Source: an uncultured Eubacteriales bacterium (GTDB taxonomy: Bacteria; Bacillota; Clostridia; Christensenellales; Borkfalkiaceae). From it: a stretch of DNA of 33,084 nt. How positions within the stretch are numbered: position 1 is the stretch's first letter; each line of letters begins with the position of its first letter. The stretch is taken from the NCBI GenBank assembly GCA_900545325.1, contig UQZE01000005.1:1-33084 (forward strand). Direction: 5' to 3'. A program made the position numbers and the translations under genes. Below, in pieces: positions 1 through 7,621 of the stretch. The notes below the pieces were generated by a model. That model was not told the origin of the DNA. It did no database searches and saw only the letters and a list, made by a program, of their open reading frames with translations.

Positions 1-18
1 CGTGTGCTCTTCCGATCT
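1..18 (+). other. Residual Illumina adapter sequence at contig end
   Basis: The first 18 bases, CGTGTGCTCTTCCGATCT, are identical to the 3' end of the Illumina TruSeq read-2 adapter as I know it. The orientation (adapter, then insert) is what an untrimmed read 5' end would leave. Genomic sequence should therefore be taken to begin at position 19, inside a truncated permease gene. Confidence 0.93.
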
Positions 19-412
19 CGAGCGCGTAAACGACACTGCTGAAACGGTATCTGTATTTCGCCACCGCATACGCCGTGATGCAAGGCACCAGCGTGTGCGT
101 CGCCGTGCAGCCCGCGGTGAAAAACACCGCATTGTAGATAAGTTCCGCCAGGCCCACGTCGCGGCGGCTGACGATCTCGCCGTTCTTCATGATGTTGATG
201 GGAACATTGAGATATTCGAACACCGTACCGTAGTTTGACAACTTCCATACTTCGGGAAATCCGAAAGGTTTTTCGATAAATTCCAGCCTGCCCTTGAAAG
301 AGGTGAACAACGTCCACAGCAGCGGTATAAAAAGCGAAAGCGTATACAACAGGAGCAGAGCGAACCCTATGCCGAGAAACACGCGGAAAGATTTTTTCTT
401 GTATGCTTTCAT
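19..412 (-). CDS. Carbohydrate ABC transporter permease, MalG type (3' truncated)
   Basis: This is the N-terminal 131 codons of an inner-membrane permease of a binding-protein-dependent sugar importer. The start is an ATG at 412-410, preceded by GGAGG about 5 nt upstream. The protein opens with a Lys-rich cytoplasmic tail (MKAYKKKSF), then a long hydrophobic segment at about residues 12-36, then an extracytoplasmic stretch, and a second membrane segment starts near residue 90. That is the usual layout of MalG-type permeases. The EAA loop that contacts the ATPase would lie beyond the contig end. It follows the MalF-type permease by 10 nt, so it is the third gene of the operon. Its last codons before position 19 run straight into adapter sequence, so the gene is cut by the assembly and is not a pseudogene. 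Sugar specificity cannot be read. Confidence 0.85.
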
Positions 413-422
413 GAATGCCTCC

Positions 423-1352
423 TTACGATTCGGGAACGGGGTCGAAACGTTCCATCACCCACTTGACGAGCAGGGTGAGCGGCGCCGCCACCAGCGTGAG
501 CGTAACGCCCGCCGCCGCGGCGTACGGATAGTCAGCGGGCGAGGAATTTCTGCCCACCACCTGCACAAACAGGTAATATCCCAATGTGTAGAGTTTATTT
601 TCCGCCTGGTCCTGAAAGAAATTGTAAAGCGCGGCCTGGTTGGTGAATATGCCCGCAATTCCCGACACCACGAAGAGCGTGATCGTGGGATAGATGAGCG
701 GCAGAACGATGTAAATGAGTTCCTGAAAAGTATTCATGCCGTCGATCTCTCCGCTTTCCACAAGTTCTTCGGAAACGCGGCTCATCGCGCTCGAATATAC
801 GACCACCTGCATGCCGAACCCCGTCCAAATATTGAAAACGACGATGCTCGCGTAAGCCGTGGCGTTTTCGACGAGGAAGTTCGGCACATTCTTCATGCCC
901 ATGAGCGTGAGCACGTATGGCAGCCCCCTGTCCAGAAAGTATTTGTACATCATGGACATGACCACTGCCGAAAGGATCTGCGGCAGATACAGTATCACCC
1001 TGAAAAGCCCGTTCAGCGGCACTTTTTTATAGAGAAAAAAGGAAAAGAGCAGATTGAGCGGCAGCCCTACAAATACCGTGGCCGCCCACAGTATCATGGA
1101 ATTTTTCAAAGACGTCAGCAGCACCGTGCCGCGGAACATATCCGAGAAAAATTTACCGAAATTGCCGAACCCTGTAAAGCCGTATACGGCGAGATCGGGG
1201 TCGTATTCCTGAAACGCGAGAAACACGGAGTTGATATTCACACCGACGTAAAAAATCAGGTAGTGCAGCATGGGGTATGCGAGTACACATACGTAAAATA
1301 TCAGCCTGCCGCGTTTCCTGCGGTTTACGGGGATTTTAATTTTTTCTTTCAT
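423..1352 (-). CDS. Carbohydrate ABC transporter permease, MalF type
   Basis: This 309-residue integral membrane protein is a permease subunit of a carbohydrate importer. It shows about six hydrophobic segments, the first at roughly residues 17-40. The cytoplasmic EAA loop is near residues 195-220, with the family pattern E-S-G-E-I-D-G followed by I-V-L-P-L-I, which docks on the ATPase. The length fits MalF/UgpA-type permeases without the long periplasmic insert of E. coli MalF. It starts 9 nt after the solute-binding protein gene and ends 10 nt before the MalG-type gene, so the three are co-transcribed. No ATPase gene is present here; Gram-positive sugar importers of this class often share a distant MsmK-type ATPase, so that would be the expected partner (inference). 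Confidence 0.9.
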   Translation of the reverse strand: MKEKIKIPVNRRKRGRLIFYVCVLAYPMLHYLIFYVGVNINSVFLAFQEYDPDLAVYGFTGFGNFGKFFSDMFRGTVLLTSLKNSMILWAATVFVGLPLNLLFSFFLYKKVPLNGLFRVILYLPQILSAVVMSMMYKYFLDRGLPYVLTLMGMKNVPNFLVENATAYASIVVFNIWTGFGMQVVVYSSAMSRVSEELVESGEIDGMNTFQELIYIVLPLIYPTITLFVVSGIAGIFTNQAALYNFFQDQAENKLYTLGYYLFVQVVGRNSSPADYPYAAAAGVTLTLVAAPLTLLVKWVMERFDPVPES

Positions 1353-1361
1353 TTGTTTTCC

Positions 1362-3029
1362 CTAAAACCATTTTGAATACTTCGTTTCCCATGTCGGCTG
1401 ATACGTTTGGAACATGCCCGTGATCCATTTATCCACGGTGAGCGTTTTCACGTTGAGAAAATCGCGGAACGGTTCGTTATAAGCGGCGCCGTTCACCGTT
1501 GTCGTCCAAGCCCATTGCGAAAACGTGCTCGTGTTCGCCCGTTTCAGCTCGCTCGGATACAGGCTGTAAAACACCACGTCGTCCAGATTTGCGCGGACCT
1601 TATCGTATATATCCAGCGAAAACTCGGTCATCTGCGCGCGGTCTTCCTCGGTAAGCGTGTAATCGTAGGGGCGCATCACATAGTTATATGTATTGAAATA
1701 GCGAAGCATTTCGTCCGAATGCAGAAAGCGCAAAAACTCCTTCGCCAGCTCCGGTTCCTTGGCGCCTTTGTAGATGCAAATCACGGAATCTCCGCCCGTG
1801 CAGAGGTAAGTTTCCCCCTCCGCGCTGCCTTCCGTCTTGGGAATGGGCATCACCCCGAAACGCCTGTTTTCGCGCGACCACTGCGAACCCGAAATGCTCA
1901 TTTCGTCGAATACGCCCTTCGCCTCAATCTCCCACCAGGTATTGTCTACCATCATGGCGATGGGTTTATTGTTCTTTCTGCTCTGCAGATATTCGCCCTG
2001 CGCGATGAGGTGCGACTGCGACGGCAGGAAGGAAGAATTCGTGAAATATCTGGTGTCGCTCATCAGTTTGTAAGCAAATTCAAGCGCGTATTTCTTGCCG
2101 GGCTGTTTTTGCAGCAGATACGCGTTCCTGTTCGTGATCTTTACGTTCTGCGTGCCGTCGGCATTGACCGTAACGCCGTACTGCCCCGCCTCCGCGGAGG
2201 TGAACGTTCCCGCAGGGAAAGTATAATCGCCGTCGAACGTGTTGTTCAGCTGCCAATTGTACGCCCCTTCGTAATCGGCCCAGATAGAAGCCAGCCAGCG
2301 CTGGCGATACAGCGGATACTGCCCCGTCCACGTAAAGGGCGTAACTCCCTGCCCCACCATTTCGTCGAGCAGTATGAAAAACTCATCGAACGTAACGGGC
2401 AGCCCGTCGTCCGAAGTGCCTTTCACACCGTCCGCACCCGCGCGCTTTTCCACGTTTTTCCGTTCGAGAATGAGTTCGCCGTCCTCGCCGAAATAAAAGC
2501 CGCGTTCTTCAAAAAGGTCTATGTCGTATACGACCGAGGTGAACGCCATATGAAAGGGCACAGCGTAATACTTGTTGTCCGCGCGTTTGTAATACGACTT
2601 CACCATGTCGAGCATCTTATCGTCTATAGATTCGCTTTCGCCGTATTCGGCGAGCGGGGCGGTAACGGTCTCCGTAATATCGAGCAGAGTTCCCGCCGCC
2701 ACGTGCGCGTCGTATTCAAGGTTGTTCAGAAGGTATAAATCCAAACCGTTCGTTTTCATGTTGGTCAGCAACGTGGTGGACGTGAACAAATCTTTTTCGG
2801 GCGTAACGTGCACCTCCACGGTATCGTTATATTTTTCCTCGAACTTCTCTATGGCATAGTCCAGCCACGCGCCGCCGAACGCACCGTCATAATTGCCGAT
2901 ATTCAGATGACGCTTGCCGTCGTTGTATTCATTGCCTTTCTGCAATTTGAACACGATTCCCAATACGATCGCCGCAACGGCCGCGAGTGCGACCACCGCG
3001 ATGATCGTGATTTTTTTTGCTTTCCCCAT
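1362..3029 (-). CDS. Extracellular solute-binding protein of a sugar ABC importer, without lipobox
   Basis: This 555-residue protein is the substrate-capturing subunit of the importer encoded by the next two genes. It fits family 1 solute-binding proteins: an N-terminal export segment, a mature domain opening with LNIGNYDGAFGGAWLDYA, and scattered W/Y residues typical of sugar-binding lobes. The N-terminus has Lys residues and then one hydrophobic stretch at residues 7-28, but there is no cysteine anywhere in the first 35 residues. The lipoprotein anchor usual in Gram-positive binding proteins is therefore missing, and the protein is probably held by an uncleaved signal anchor. The stretch GADGVKGTSDDG (about residue 200) resembles a short Asp-rich calcium-binding loop. 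The ATG is supported by GGGAGG 7 nt upstream. It is the first gene of the operon. Confidence 0.88.
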   Translation of the reverse strand: MGKAKKITIIAVVALAAVAAIVLGIVFKLQKGNEYNDGKRHLNIGNYDGAFGGAWLDYAIEKFEEKYNDTVEVHVTPEKDLFTSTTLLTNMKTNGLDLYLLNNLEYDAHVAAGTLLDITETVTAPLAEYGESESIDDKMLDMVKSYYKRADNKYYAVPFHMAFTSVVYDIDLFEERGFYFGEDGELILERKNVEKRAGADGVKGTSDDGLPVTFDEFFILLDEMVGQGVTPFTWTGQYPLYRQRWLASIWADYEGAYNWQLNNTFDGDYTFPAGTFTSAEAGQYGVTVNADGTQNVKITNRNAYLLQKQPGKKYALEFAYKLMSDTRYFTNSSFLPSQSHLIAQGEYLQSRKNNKPIAMMVDNTWWEIEAKGVFDEMSISGSQWSRENRRFGVMPIPKTEGSAEGETYLCTGGDSVICIYKGAKEPELAKEFLRFLHSDEMLRYFNTYNYVMRPYDYTLTEEDRAQMTEFSLDIYDKVRANLDDVVFYSLYPSELKRANTSTFSQWAWTTTVNGAAYNEPFRDFLNVKTLTVDKWITGMFQTYQPTWETKYSKWF

Positions 3030-3062
3030 ACGTTGACCTCCCTATGGTTTATGTCTGAAAAC

Positions 3063-3091
3063 AGTATAACACGACTATGAGAACTTTACAA
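3063..3091 (-). promoter_or_regulatory. Promoter of the sugar ABC importer operon
   Basis: On the minus strand a -35 element TTGTAA (3091-3086) and a -10 element TATACT (3068-3063) are separated by exactly 17 nt. The predicted start is near 3056, giving a leader of about 27 nt that contains the GGGAGG ribosome site. It faces the promoter of the divergent AraC-type gene. Confidence 0.75.
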
Positions 3092-3159
3092 TGACGAAAA
3101 ACAATATAAATTTCATTAAATCGGGGATTTTTAAAATGATAAAAAGCATAAAAACAACA

Positions 3160-3210
3160 TTGAATTTCAAAAATACACTGAAAACACGGAAAATCGCAGT
3201 AAAATTTTAC
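3160..3210. promoter_or_regulatory. Candidate operators between the AraC-type gene and the ABC operon
   Basis: The AT-rich divergent intergenic region holds two clean palindromes: TTGAA-T-TTCAA at 3160-3170 and the perfect 12-mer GTAAAATTTTAC at 3199-3210. The second lies about 20 nt upstream of the regulator's own -35 box. Their position between both promoters suits a regulator site, but AraC proteins usually bind direct half-sites, so assigning them to this regulator is inference. Confidence 0.35.
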
Positions 3211-3230
3211 CAAAAAATTTTTTCAGATTA

Positions 3231-3259
3231 TTGCAAAAGTTAAAAAAATAAGTTATACT
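3231..3259 (+). promoter_or_regulatory. Promoter of the AraC-type regulator
   Basis: TTGCAA (3231-3236) and TATACT (3254-3259) are spaced by 17 nt. The predicted start is near 3266, only about 17 nt before the ATG at 3283. The short leader carries the purine run GGGGAAAAGG as ribosome site. Confidence 0.75.
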
Positions 3260-3282
3260 TATAAAAAATCGGGGAAAAGGCG

Positions 3283-4107
3283 ATGTATTTGGATTGTTTC
3301 ACGAAACTGAGAAAACACCCAAACGGGAAGATTGTGCCTGAGCACTCCCATTCTGCTTACGAGTTAGTTTACTATCTCTACGGGCACGGTTATTGTTCGT
3401 TCCAACCGCAAAACGCGGCAAACGCCGAAAAAATCACCAAAGAATACGCGGCGAACACTTATTTTGTCTGCGCTCCGGGGACCGTTCACGACGAAACCTA
3501 TCTTGCGGATACGGCGAGCATCGTCGCGCGTTACCACTTCGACGGCGCGGACAAATCGGCGGTAGATCTGAAAACGCAATTCTGTACGGACAGCGATCTT
3601 ACCGTTCTCGATCTCCTGCAAAAGATGGTCTTTGAGCTCGACAACCTGCAATACAAATACGAAACGCTGGTGAACAACACACTTTACGAACTTTTGGTCA
3701 GCATCGCGCGCCGGGATGCTGACAACGAAAAAAACATCCACAACGTCGATTCCTCCATATCTTATATCGACAATCACTTTACGAACAAAATTTCCATAAA
3801 ACACCTTGCCGAAACTTCGTTTTACAGCGTGGAGCATTTCCGCAAGCTGTTCAAGTCGCGCACGGGGCTGACGCCGAAAGAATATATCATGATGAAAAAG
3901 CTGGAAAAGGCGCTGAAAATACTATCTTCCACCACCCTTCCTCTTTTCCAGATCTCCGACGAATGCGGGTTTGAAAATTACAATCACTTCGTCAACTTCT
4001 GCAAGAACCTGACGGGTAGGAACCCCTCCCAGCTGAAACGTATCGAATGCGCGCCCGCAGATATGGTGCGGCAGATCTTTCCCGATTACAAAAATAAAAA
4101 CTGCTGA
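3283..4107 (+). CDS. AraC-family transcriptional regulator
   Basis: This 274-residue cytoplasmic regulator has an N-terminal cupin-like sensor domain and a C-terminal AraC DNA-binding domain. The sensor includes H21-S-H23-S-A-Y-E27, a typical cupin strand, and G-T-V-H69 further on. The DNA-binding part spans about residues 160-262 with two helix-turn-helix units: the first around ISIKHLAETSFYSVEHFRKL, the second around the ISDECGFENYNHF stretch, ending near GRNPSQLKR. It is transcribed divergently from the sugar ABC operon and shares a 250-nt AT-rich intergenic region with it, so it most likely senses the imported sugar or a derivative and controls that operon. It is one of only three plus-strand genes in the window. 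Confidence 0.9.
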   Translation: MYLDCFTKLRKHPNGKIVPEHSHSAYELVYYLYGHGYCSFQPQNAANAEKITKEYAANTYFVCAPGTVHDETYLADTASIVARYHFDGADKSAVDLKTQFCTDSDLTVLDLLQKMVFELDNLQYKYETLVNNTLYELLVSIARRDADNEKNIHNVDSSISYIDNHFTNKISIKHLAETSFYSVEHFRKLFKSRTGLTPKEYIMMKKLEKALKILSSTTLPLFQISDECGFENYNHFVNFCKNLTGRNPSQLKRIECAPADMVRQIFPDYKNKNC

Positions 4108-4161
4108 ACGGCGGAACGCGTTTTCATTGCCAACGTATGAAAAAAAGCGCCCCGAAATCAT

Positions 4162-4202
4162 ACGCATGCGCATACGTTTATGCAAAACGTATGCGCACGC
4201 GT
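4162..4202. repeat. Long near-perfect inverted repeat without T-tract
   Basis: TGCGCATACGTTT (4167-4179) and AAACGTATGCGCA (4185-4197) form a perfect 13-bp stem around a 5-nt loop. The stem can be extended by four more pairs to 4162/4202 after one A/C mismatch. The core CATACG/CGTATG recurs at 4134-4139 and 4159-4164. No T-run follows directly on either strand, so it is not a standard intrinsic terminator. Confidence 0.7.
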
Positions 4203-4283
4203 GCCTCTCGACGCGCTCAGACGGAGCGTCAGCAAGAAACGCATACCGCCGTTCCGCCGCGGGAGCGACGCGGTTTGCGGCAT

Positions 4284-4319
4284 AAAAAAAACCGCCGCGC
4301 GGTCTTTCCGTGCAGCGGT
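4284..4319 (-). terminator. Intrinsic terminator of the tig-clpP-clpX operon
   Basis: On the minus strand a 12-bp GC-rich stem (4319-4308 with 4302-4291, one wobble and one mismatch) with a 5-nt loop is followed directly by seven T (4290-4284). It lies 88 nt past the clpX stop codon. Confidence 0.85.
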
Positions 4320-4406
4320 CTTCTTTCGTAAGAGTTTATCTCACGTTTTTCTTATGGTCTTTTCCTGCGTAAAAAATCTATGTTGATTTTTCCTTCGTAA
4401 GCAGTT

Positions 4407-5633
4407 TTACGCGATTTCCTTTTTCACAAGCTTGGGCTTGACGCCGAACTTCACTACGTCGCCGTCGATAACGACTTTGTCGAGGTTTGCCTCAGAGGGT
4501 ATTTCGTACATCGTATCCAGCATGAGATTTTCCAGAATGGTCCTAAGCCCCCTCGCCCCCGTTTTGAGCGCGATCGCCTTTTTCGCTATTTCAAGAACGC
4601 CGTCGCTCGTGATTTCGAGGTTGACGTTGTCCATGCCGAAGAGCTTTTTATATTGCTTTACGAGCGCGTTTTTCGGTTCGGTGAGGATATTGACCAGCGC
4701 CTTTTCGTCCAGCGGGTTGAGCCCCACCGTGATGGGCACGCGGCCGACGAATTCGGGTATCAGCCCGAATTTTATAAGATCCTGCGGCTGGATTTCGTTC
4801 ACGAATTCGAAATTATCCTCCTGGCTGTTGACGACCTTTCCGCCGAAGCCGAGCGAAGAATTTTCAATGCGTTTCTGCACGATCTTATCCAGCCCCACGA
4901 AAGCGCCGCCGCAGATGAACAAAATATTCGTGGTATCGATGCGGATACACTCCTGCTGGGGATGCTTTCTTCCGCCCTGCGGGGGAACGCTTGCCACCGT
5001 GCTTTCTATAATCTTCAAAAGAGCCTGCTGCACGCCCTCGCCCGAAACGTCGCGCGTGATGGATACGTTCTCGCTCTTTCTCGCGATCTTGTCGATTTCG
5101 TCGATATAGACGATGCCGCGCTGGGCGCGTTCCACGTCGTAATCGGCGTTCTGGATGAGCTTGAGCAAAATGTTTTCAACGTCCTCGCCGACATAGCCCG
5201 CTTCGGTGAGCGTGGTCGCGTCCGCGACGGCGAAAGGCACGTCCAAAATCTTTGCGAGCGTGCGCGCCAGCAGGGTTTTTCCGCTGCCCGTAGGTCCTAA
5301 AAGGAGCACGTTGCTCTTTTCCAGCTCCACGCCGTCCTTATTGTCGGGCGCGGCGTTGATGCGCTTATAATGGTTATACACGGCGACGGACAAAACGCGT
5401 TTCGCCCTGTCCTGCCCGATGATGTAATCGTCCAGCCGCGCCTTGATCTCGGCGGGTTTGAGCAGTTTTACGTTCGCCCCCGTTTTCGTCCGCGCGCGGG
5501 CGTCCAAAATCTGCTCGCGGCAGCTTTCCACGCACTCGTCGCAGATACAAATGCCGTTCGGCCCGACGATCAGCTCCCGCACCTTTTCCTTGGGTCTGCC
5601 GCAGAACGAACAATAACTTTCCTTTTCTTTCAT
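4407..5633 (-). CDS. clpX: ATP-dependent Clp protease ATP-binding subunit ClpX
   Basis: ClpX is the hexameric AAA+ unfoldase that recognises tagged proteins and feeds them into ClpP. The 408-residue length is normal. An N-terminal zinc-binding domain uses C8, C11, C31 and C34. Walker A is GPTGSGKT at 113-120 and Walker B is VYIDEID at 175-181. The pore loop GYVGED is at 146-151 and the second pore motif RKH at 222-224. The ClpP-docking loop, IGF in E. coli, appears as LGF at 261-263, a conservative change. The start has a GAGGAG ribosome site. It follows clpP by 24 nt and ends the tig-clpP-clpX operon, so the chaperone, peptidase and unfoldase are co-expressed. Confidence 0.98.
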   Translation of the reverse strand: MKEKESYCSFCGRPKEKVRELIVGPNGICICDECVESCREQILDARARTKTGANVKLLKPAEIKARLDDYIIGQDRAKRVLSVAVYNHYKRINAAPDNKDGVELEKSNVLLLGPTGSGKTLLARTLAKILDVPFAVADATTLTEAGYVGEDVENILLKLIQNADYDVERAQRGIVYIDEIDKIARKSENVSITRDVSGEGVQQALLKIIESTVASVPPQGGRKHPQQECIRIDTTNILFICGGAFVGLDKIVQKRIENSSLGFGGKVVNSQEDNFEFVNEIQPQDLIKFGLIPEFVGRVPITVGLNPLDEKALVNILTEPKNALVKQYKKLFGMDNVNLEITSDGVLEIAKKAIALKTGARGLRTILENLMLDTMYEIPSEANLDKVVIDGDVVKFGVKPKLVKKEIA

Positions 5634-5657
5634 TGACTTCTCCTCTTCGGCGGAAAG

Positions 5658-6251
5658 TTAAGGACGTTTATAGAAGATCTCGTCGACCAACCCGTACTCC
5701 TTTGCTTCCTCCGCCGATAAGTAATTGTCCCTGTCGGTATCCCTTTCGATCACGTCGTAAGGCTTTCCCGTGTTCAAAGACAATATGGTGTTTAATTTCT
5801 TTTTGGTCTTTATGATATGATCGGCCATGATCTTTATATCGCTCGCCTGGCCCTGCGCGCCGCCCAGAGGCTGGTGAATCATCACTTCGCTGTTGGGAAG
5901 GGCGAACCGCTTGCCTTTCGCGCCGCTGGACAGCAGAAACGCGCCCATGCTGGCGGCAAGCCCGATGCAGATGGTCTGCACGTCGCATTTGATATAATTC
6001 ATGGTGTCGTATATCGCGAGGCCTGCGGAAACGCTTCCGCCCGGCGAGTTGATGTAAAGACAGATATCCTTGCCGGGATCCTTGCCTTCGAGGTAAATGA
6101 GTTCGGCAACCACCGTGTCGGCTACGGCGTCGTTGATCTCGCCCGTCAAAAAGATAATCCTGTCCTCTAAAAGCCGCGAATAAATATCGTAACTTCTCTC
6201 GCCTTTGCCCGTCTGTTCCACTACGTAAGGTATCACGGTGTTTCTTTCCAT
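5658..6251 (-). CDS. clpP: ATP-dependent Clp protease proteolytic subunit ClpP
   Basis: ClpP is the tetradecameric serine peptidase that degrades substrates threaded in by ClpX or other Clp ATPases. This 197-residue copy has the full catalytic triad: S101 in GLAASMGAF, H126 in MIHQPLGG and D175 in the RDTDRDN segment, all offset by three from S. aureus numbering. The oxyanion/strand motif NSPGGSV is at 68-74. The short N-terminal leader (MERNTVIPYVVEQ) gives the usual VIPxVxEQ axial-loop motif. The ribosome site AAGGGG precedes the ATG. It lies 22 nt after tig and 24 nt before clpX. Confidence 0.98.
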   Translation of the reverse strand: MERNTVIPYVVEQTGKGERSYDIYSRLLEDRIIFLTGEINDAVADTVVAELIYLEGKDPGKDICLYINSPGGSVSAGLAIYDTMNYIKCDVQTICIGLAASMGAFLLSSGAKGKRFALPNSEVMIHQPLGGAQGQASDIKIMADHIIKTKKKLNTILSLNTGKPYDVIERDTDRDNYLSAEEAKEYGLVDEIFYKRP

Positions 6252-6273
6252 TTTTTACCCCTTGCTCTGATTT

Positions 6274-7557
6274 TTATTCTATCGTGTTCGCGTTTTTCAG
6301 GAAATCGAAGAGTTTTTCGATGACTATTTCGTTTTTGAGATAGTCCGTTCTGCTTTCGTTTTCCTTTTTGTATTCTTCCGCGCTCTTATTCTGCGCGGCG
6401 GCGTTTTCGGCGATCTTCTTTTCGAGCTCTTCCTCGCCAGCCTCGATCTTTTCGTCGGAAATGATCTTGTCGATCACGAGCTGCTGTTTGACGATTTCCC
6501 TCGCCTGCGGCTCGTAGCCCTTTCTATAGTCTTCGAGGCTCATCTTGGAATACTTGAGGTAATCCTCGAGGCGCAGCCCCTGGTACATCAAACGGTATTC
6601 CATTTCCTGCACCATGCGGTCGATCTGGCTTTCCACCAGCGCATCGGGAATTTCCGTTTCCGCCTTGTCGGTGATGGTCTTGACGATATTGTCCTCAAGC
6701 TCTCTCTGCGCGCGGCGGTCGTTGCTCTCCTGCATGCGCTTTCTCGTTTCCGCCTTGAAGGCCTCCACGCTCTCGGCGCCGTCGGCGTCCTTCACGAACT
6801 CGTCCGTGATTTCGGGCAATTCCTTCTTCTTGATTTCGTGCAGCACGATATGGAACACCGCGTCCTTGCCCTTGAGGTTCTCCGCATGATAATCTTCGGG
6901 GAATTTGACGGAAATGTCCTTTTCCTCGCCGACGTTCATGCCGACCACCTGTTCTTCAAAACCGGGAATGAACGATTTGCTGCCGAGTTCGAGGTTCTGT
7001 TTTTCGGCGGTGCCGCCGTCGAACTTTACGCCGTCCACGCTGCCGCTGTAATCGATAACGACGGTGTCGCCGTTTTCCGCCGCCCTGCCTTCCACCGCCA
7101 CCAGGCGGGAATTTCTCTCCTGCAGGCGGGTGAGCGCGGCTTCCACGTCCTCGTCTTTAACATTATACTCAACTTTTTTAAACTTTATACCCTTGTATTC
7201 GCCCAATTTGACTTCGGGTTTGACGGGTACGACGGCCACGAAGGTAATGCCCTTGTCGCTCACGTCCTCCACGTCCAGCGAAGGCTGCGCCACCGCCTCG
7301 ATGGAGGGTTCTTTCCCTAAAACTTCGTAGTAATATTTCGGGAAAGCGCCGTTGATCGCGTCCTCGAAGAACAAGCCTTTGCCGTAAGCGCTTTCAAGCA
7401 CCTTTCTCGGCACGTGCCCCTTTCTGAAACCGGGCACGGAATACTTGCCTTTCGTTCTGTTATACGCCTCCGTCTGCGCGGCGTCCCATTCGTTCGCGTC
7501 CAGCGTTATAAAAACTTTGACCGTACTCTTTTCGGCTTTTTCAAATTTGTAGTTCAT
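6274..7557 (-). CDS. tig: Trigger factor, ribosome-associated chaperone and peptidyl-prolyl isomerase
   Basis: Trigger factor binds the ribosomal exit tunnel and shields nascent chains. The 427-residue protein has the three expected parts. The N-terminal ribosome-binding domain holds the signature around residues 41-50 (PGFRKGHVPR; family GFRKGKVP). An FKBP-type isomerase domain lies at about 160-247, including GDTVVIDYSG and FIPGFEEQVVG. The C-terminal helical chaperone region runs from about 250 to the end. The start has AGGAG about 7 nt upstream and its own promoter. It is the first gene of tig-clpP-clpX, an arrangement common in Firmicutes, except that lon and engB, often adjacent, lie about 8 kb away here in another operon. 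Confidence 0.97.
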   Translation of the reverse strand: MNYKFEKAEKSTVKVFITLDANEWDAAQTEAYNRTKGKYSVPGFRKGHVPRKVLESAYGKGLFFEDAINGAFPKYYYEVLGKEPSIEAVAQPSLDVEDVSDKGITFVAVVPVKPEVKLGEYKGIKFKKVEYNVKDEDVEAALTRLQERNSRLVAVEGRAAENGDTVVIDYSGSVDGVKFDGGTAEKQNLELGSKSFIPGFEEQVVGMNVGEEKDISVKFPEDYHAENLKGKDAVFHIVLHEIKKKELPEITDEFVKDADGAESVEAFKAETRKRMQESNDRRAQRELEDNIVKTITDKAETEIPDALVESQIDRMVQEMEYRLMYQGLRLEDYLKYSKMSLEDYRKGYEPQAREIVKQQLVIDKIISDEKIEAGEEELEKKIAENAAAQNKSAEEYKKENESRTDYLKNEIVIEKLFDFLKNANTIE

Positions 7558-7587
7558 AATTTTCTCCTGCCTTTTAAATTCTCACCT

Positions 7588-7616
7588 ATTCTATCATAAT
7601 TCGTGGCAAAAAGCAA
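7588..7616 (-). promoter_or_regulatory. Promoter of the tig-clpP-clpX operon
   Basis: On the minus strand TTGCTT (7616-7611) and TAGAAT (7593-7588) are spaced by 17 nt. The predicted start near 7581 gives a short leader with the AGGAG site of tig. The -35 box is only a moderate match. No terminator is visible between rqcH and this promoter, so read-through from rqcH is possible. Confidence 0.55.
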
Positions 7617-7621
7617 ATTTT

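Larger units (their letters stand above)
4108..4406. other. Non-coding region between convergent AraC-type gene and clpX
   Basis: About 300 nt without a credible gene. It contains a long inverted repeat (4162-4202) and the clpX-side terminator (4284-4319). Short ORFs here have no ribosome site and read through the repeats, so I do not call them. Confidence 0.6.

Noticed and set aside
294..1376. A 360-codon plus-strand open frame across the permease genes
   Set aside because: It runs antisense to a complete MalF-type permease and the start of the MalG-type one, has no ribosome site, and reads as basic low-complexity sequence.
4137..4331. A 64-codon plus-strand frame in the AraC/clpX spacer
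   Set aside because: It starts at a chance ATG without a ribosome site and runs through an inverted repeat and the clpX terminator.
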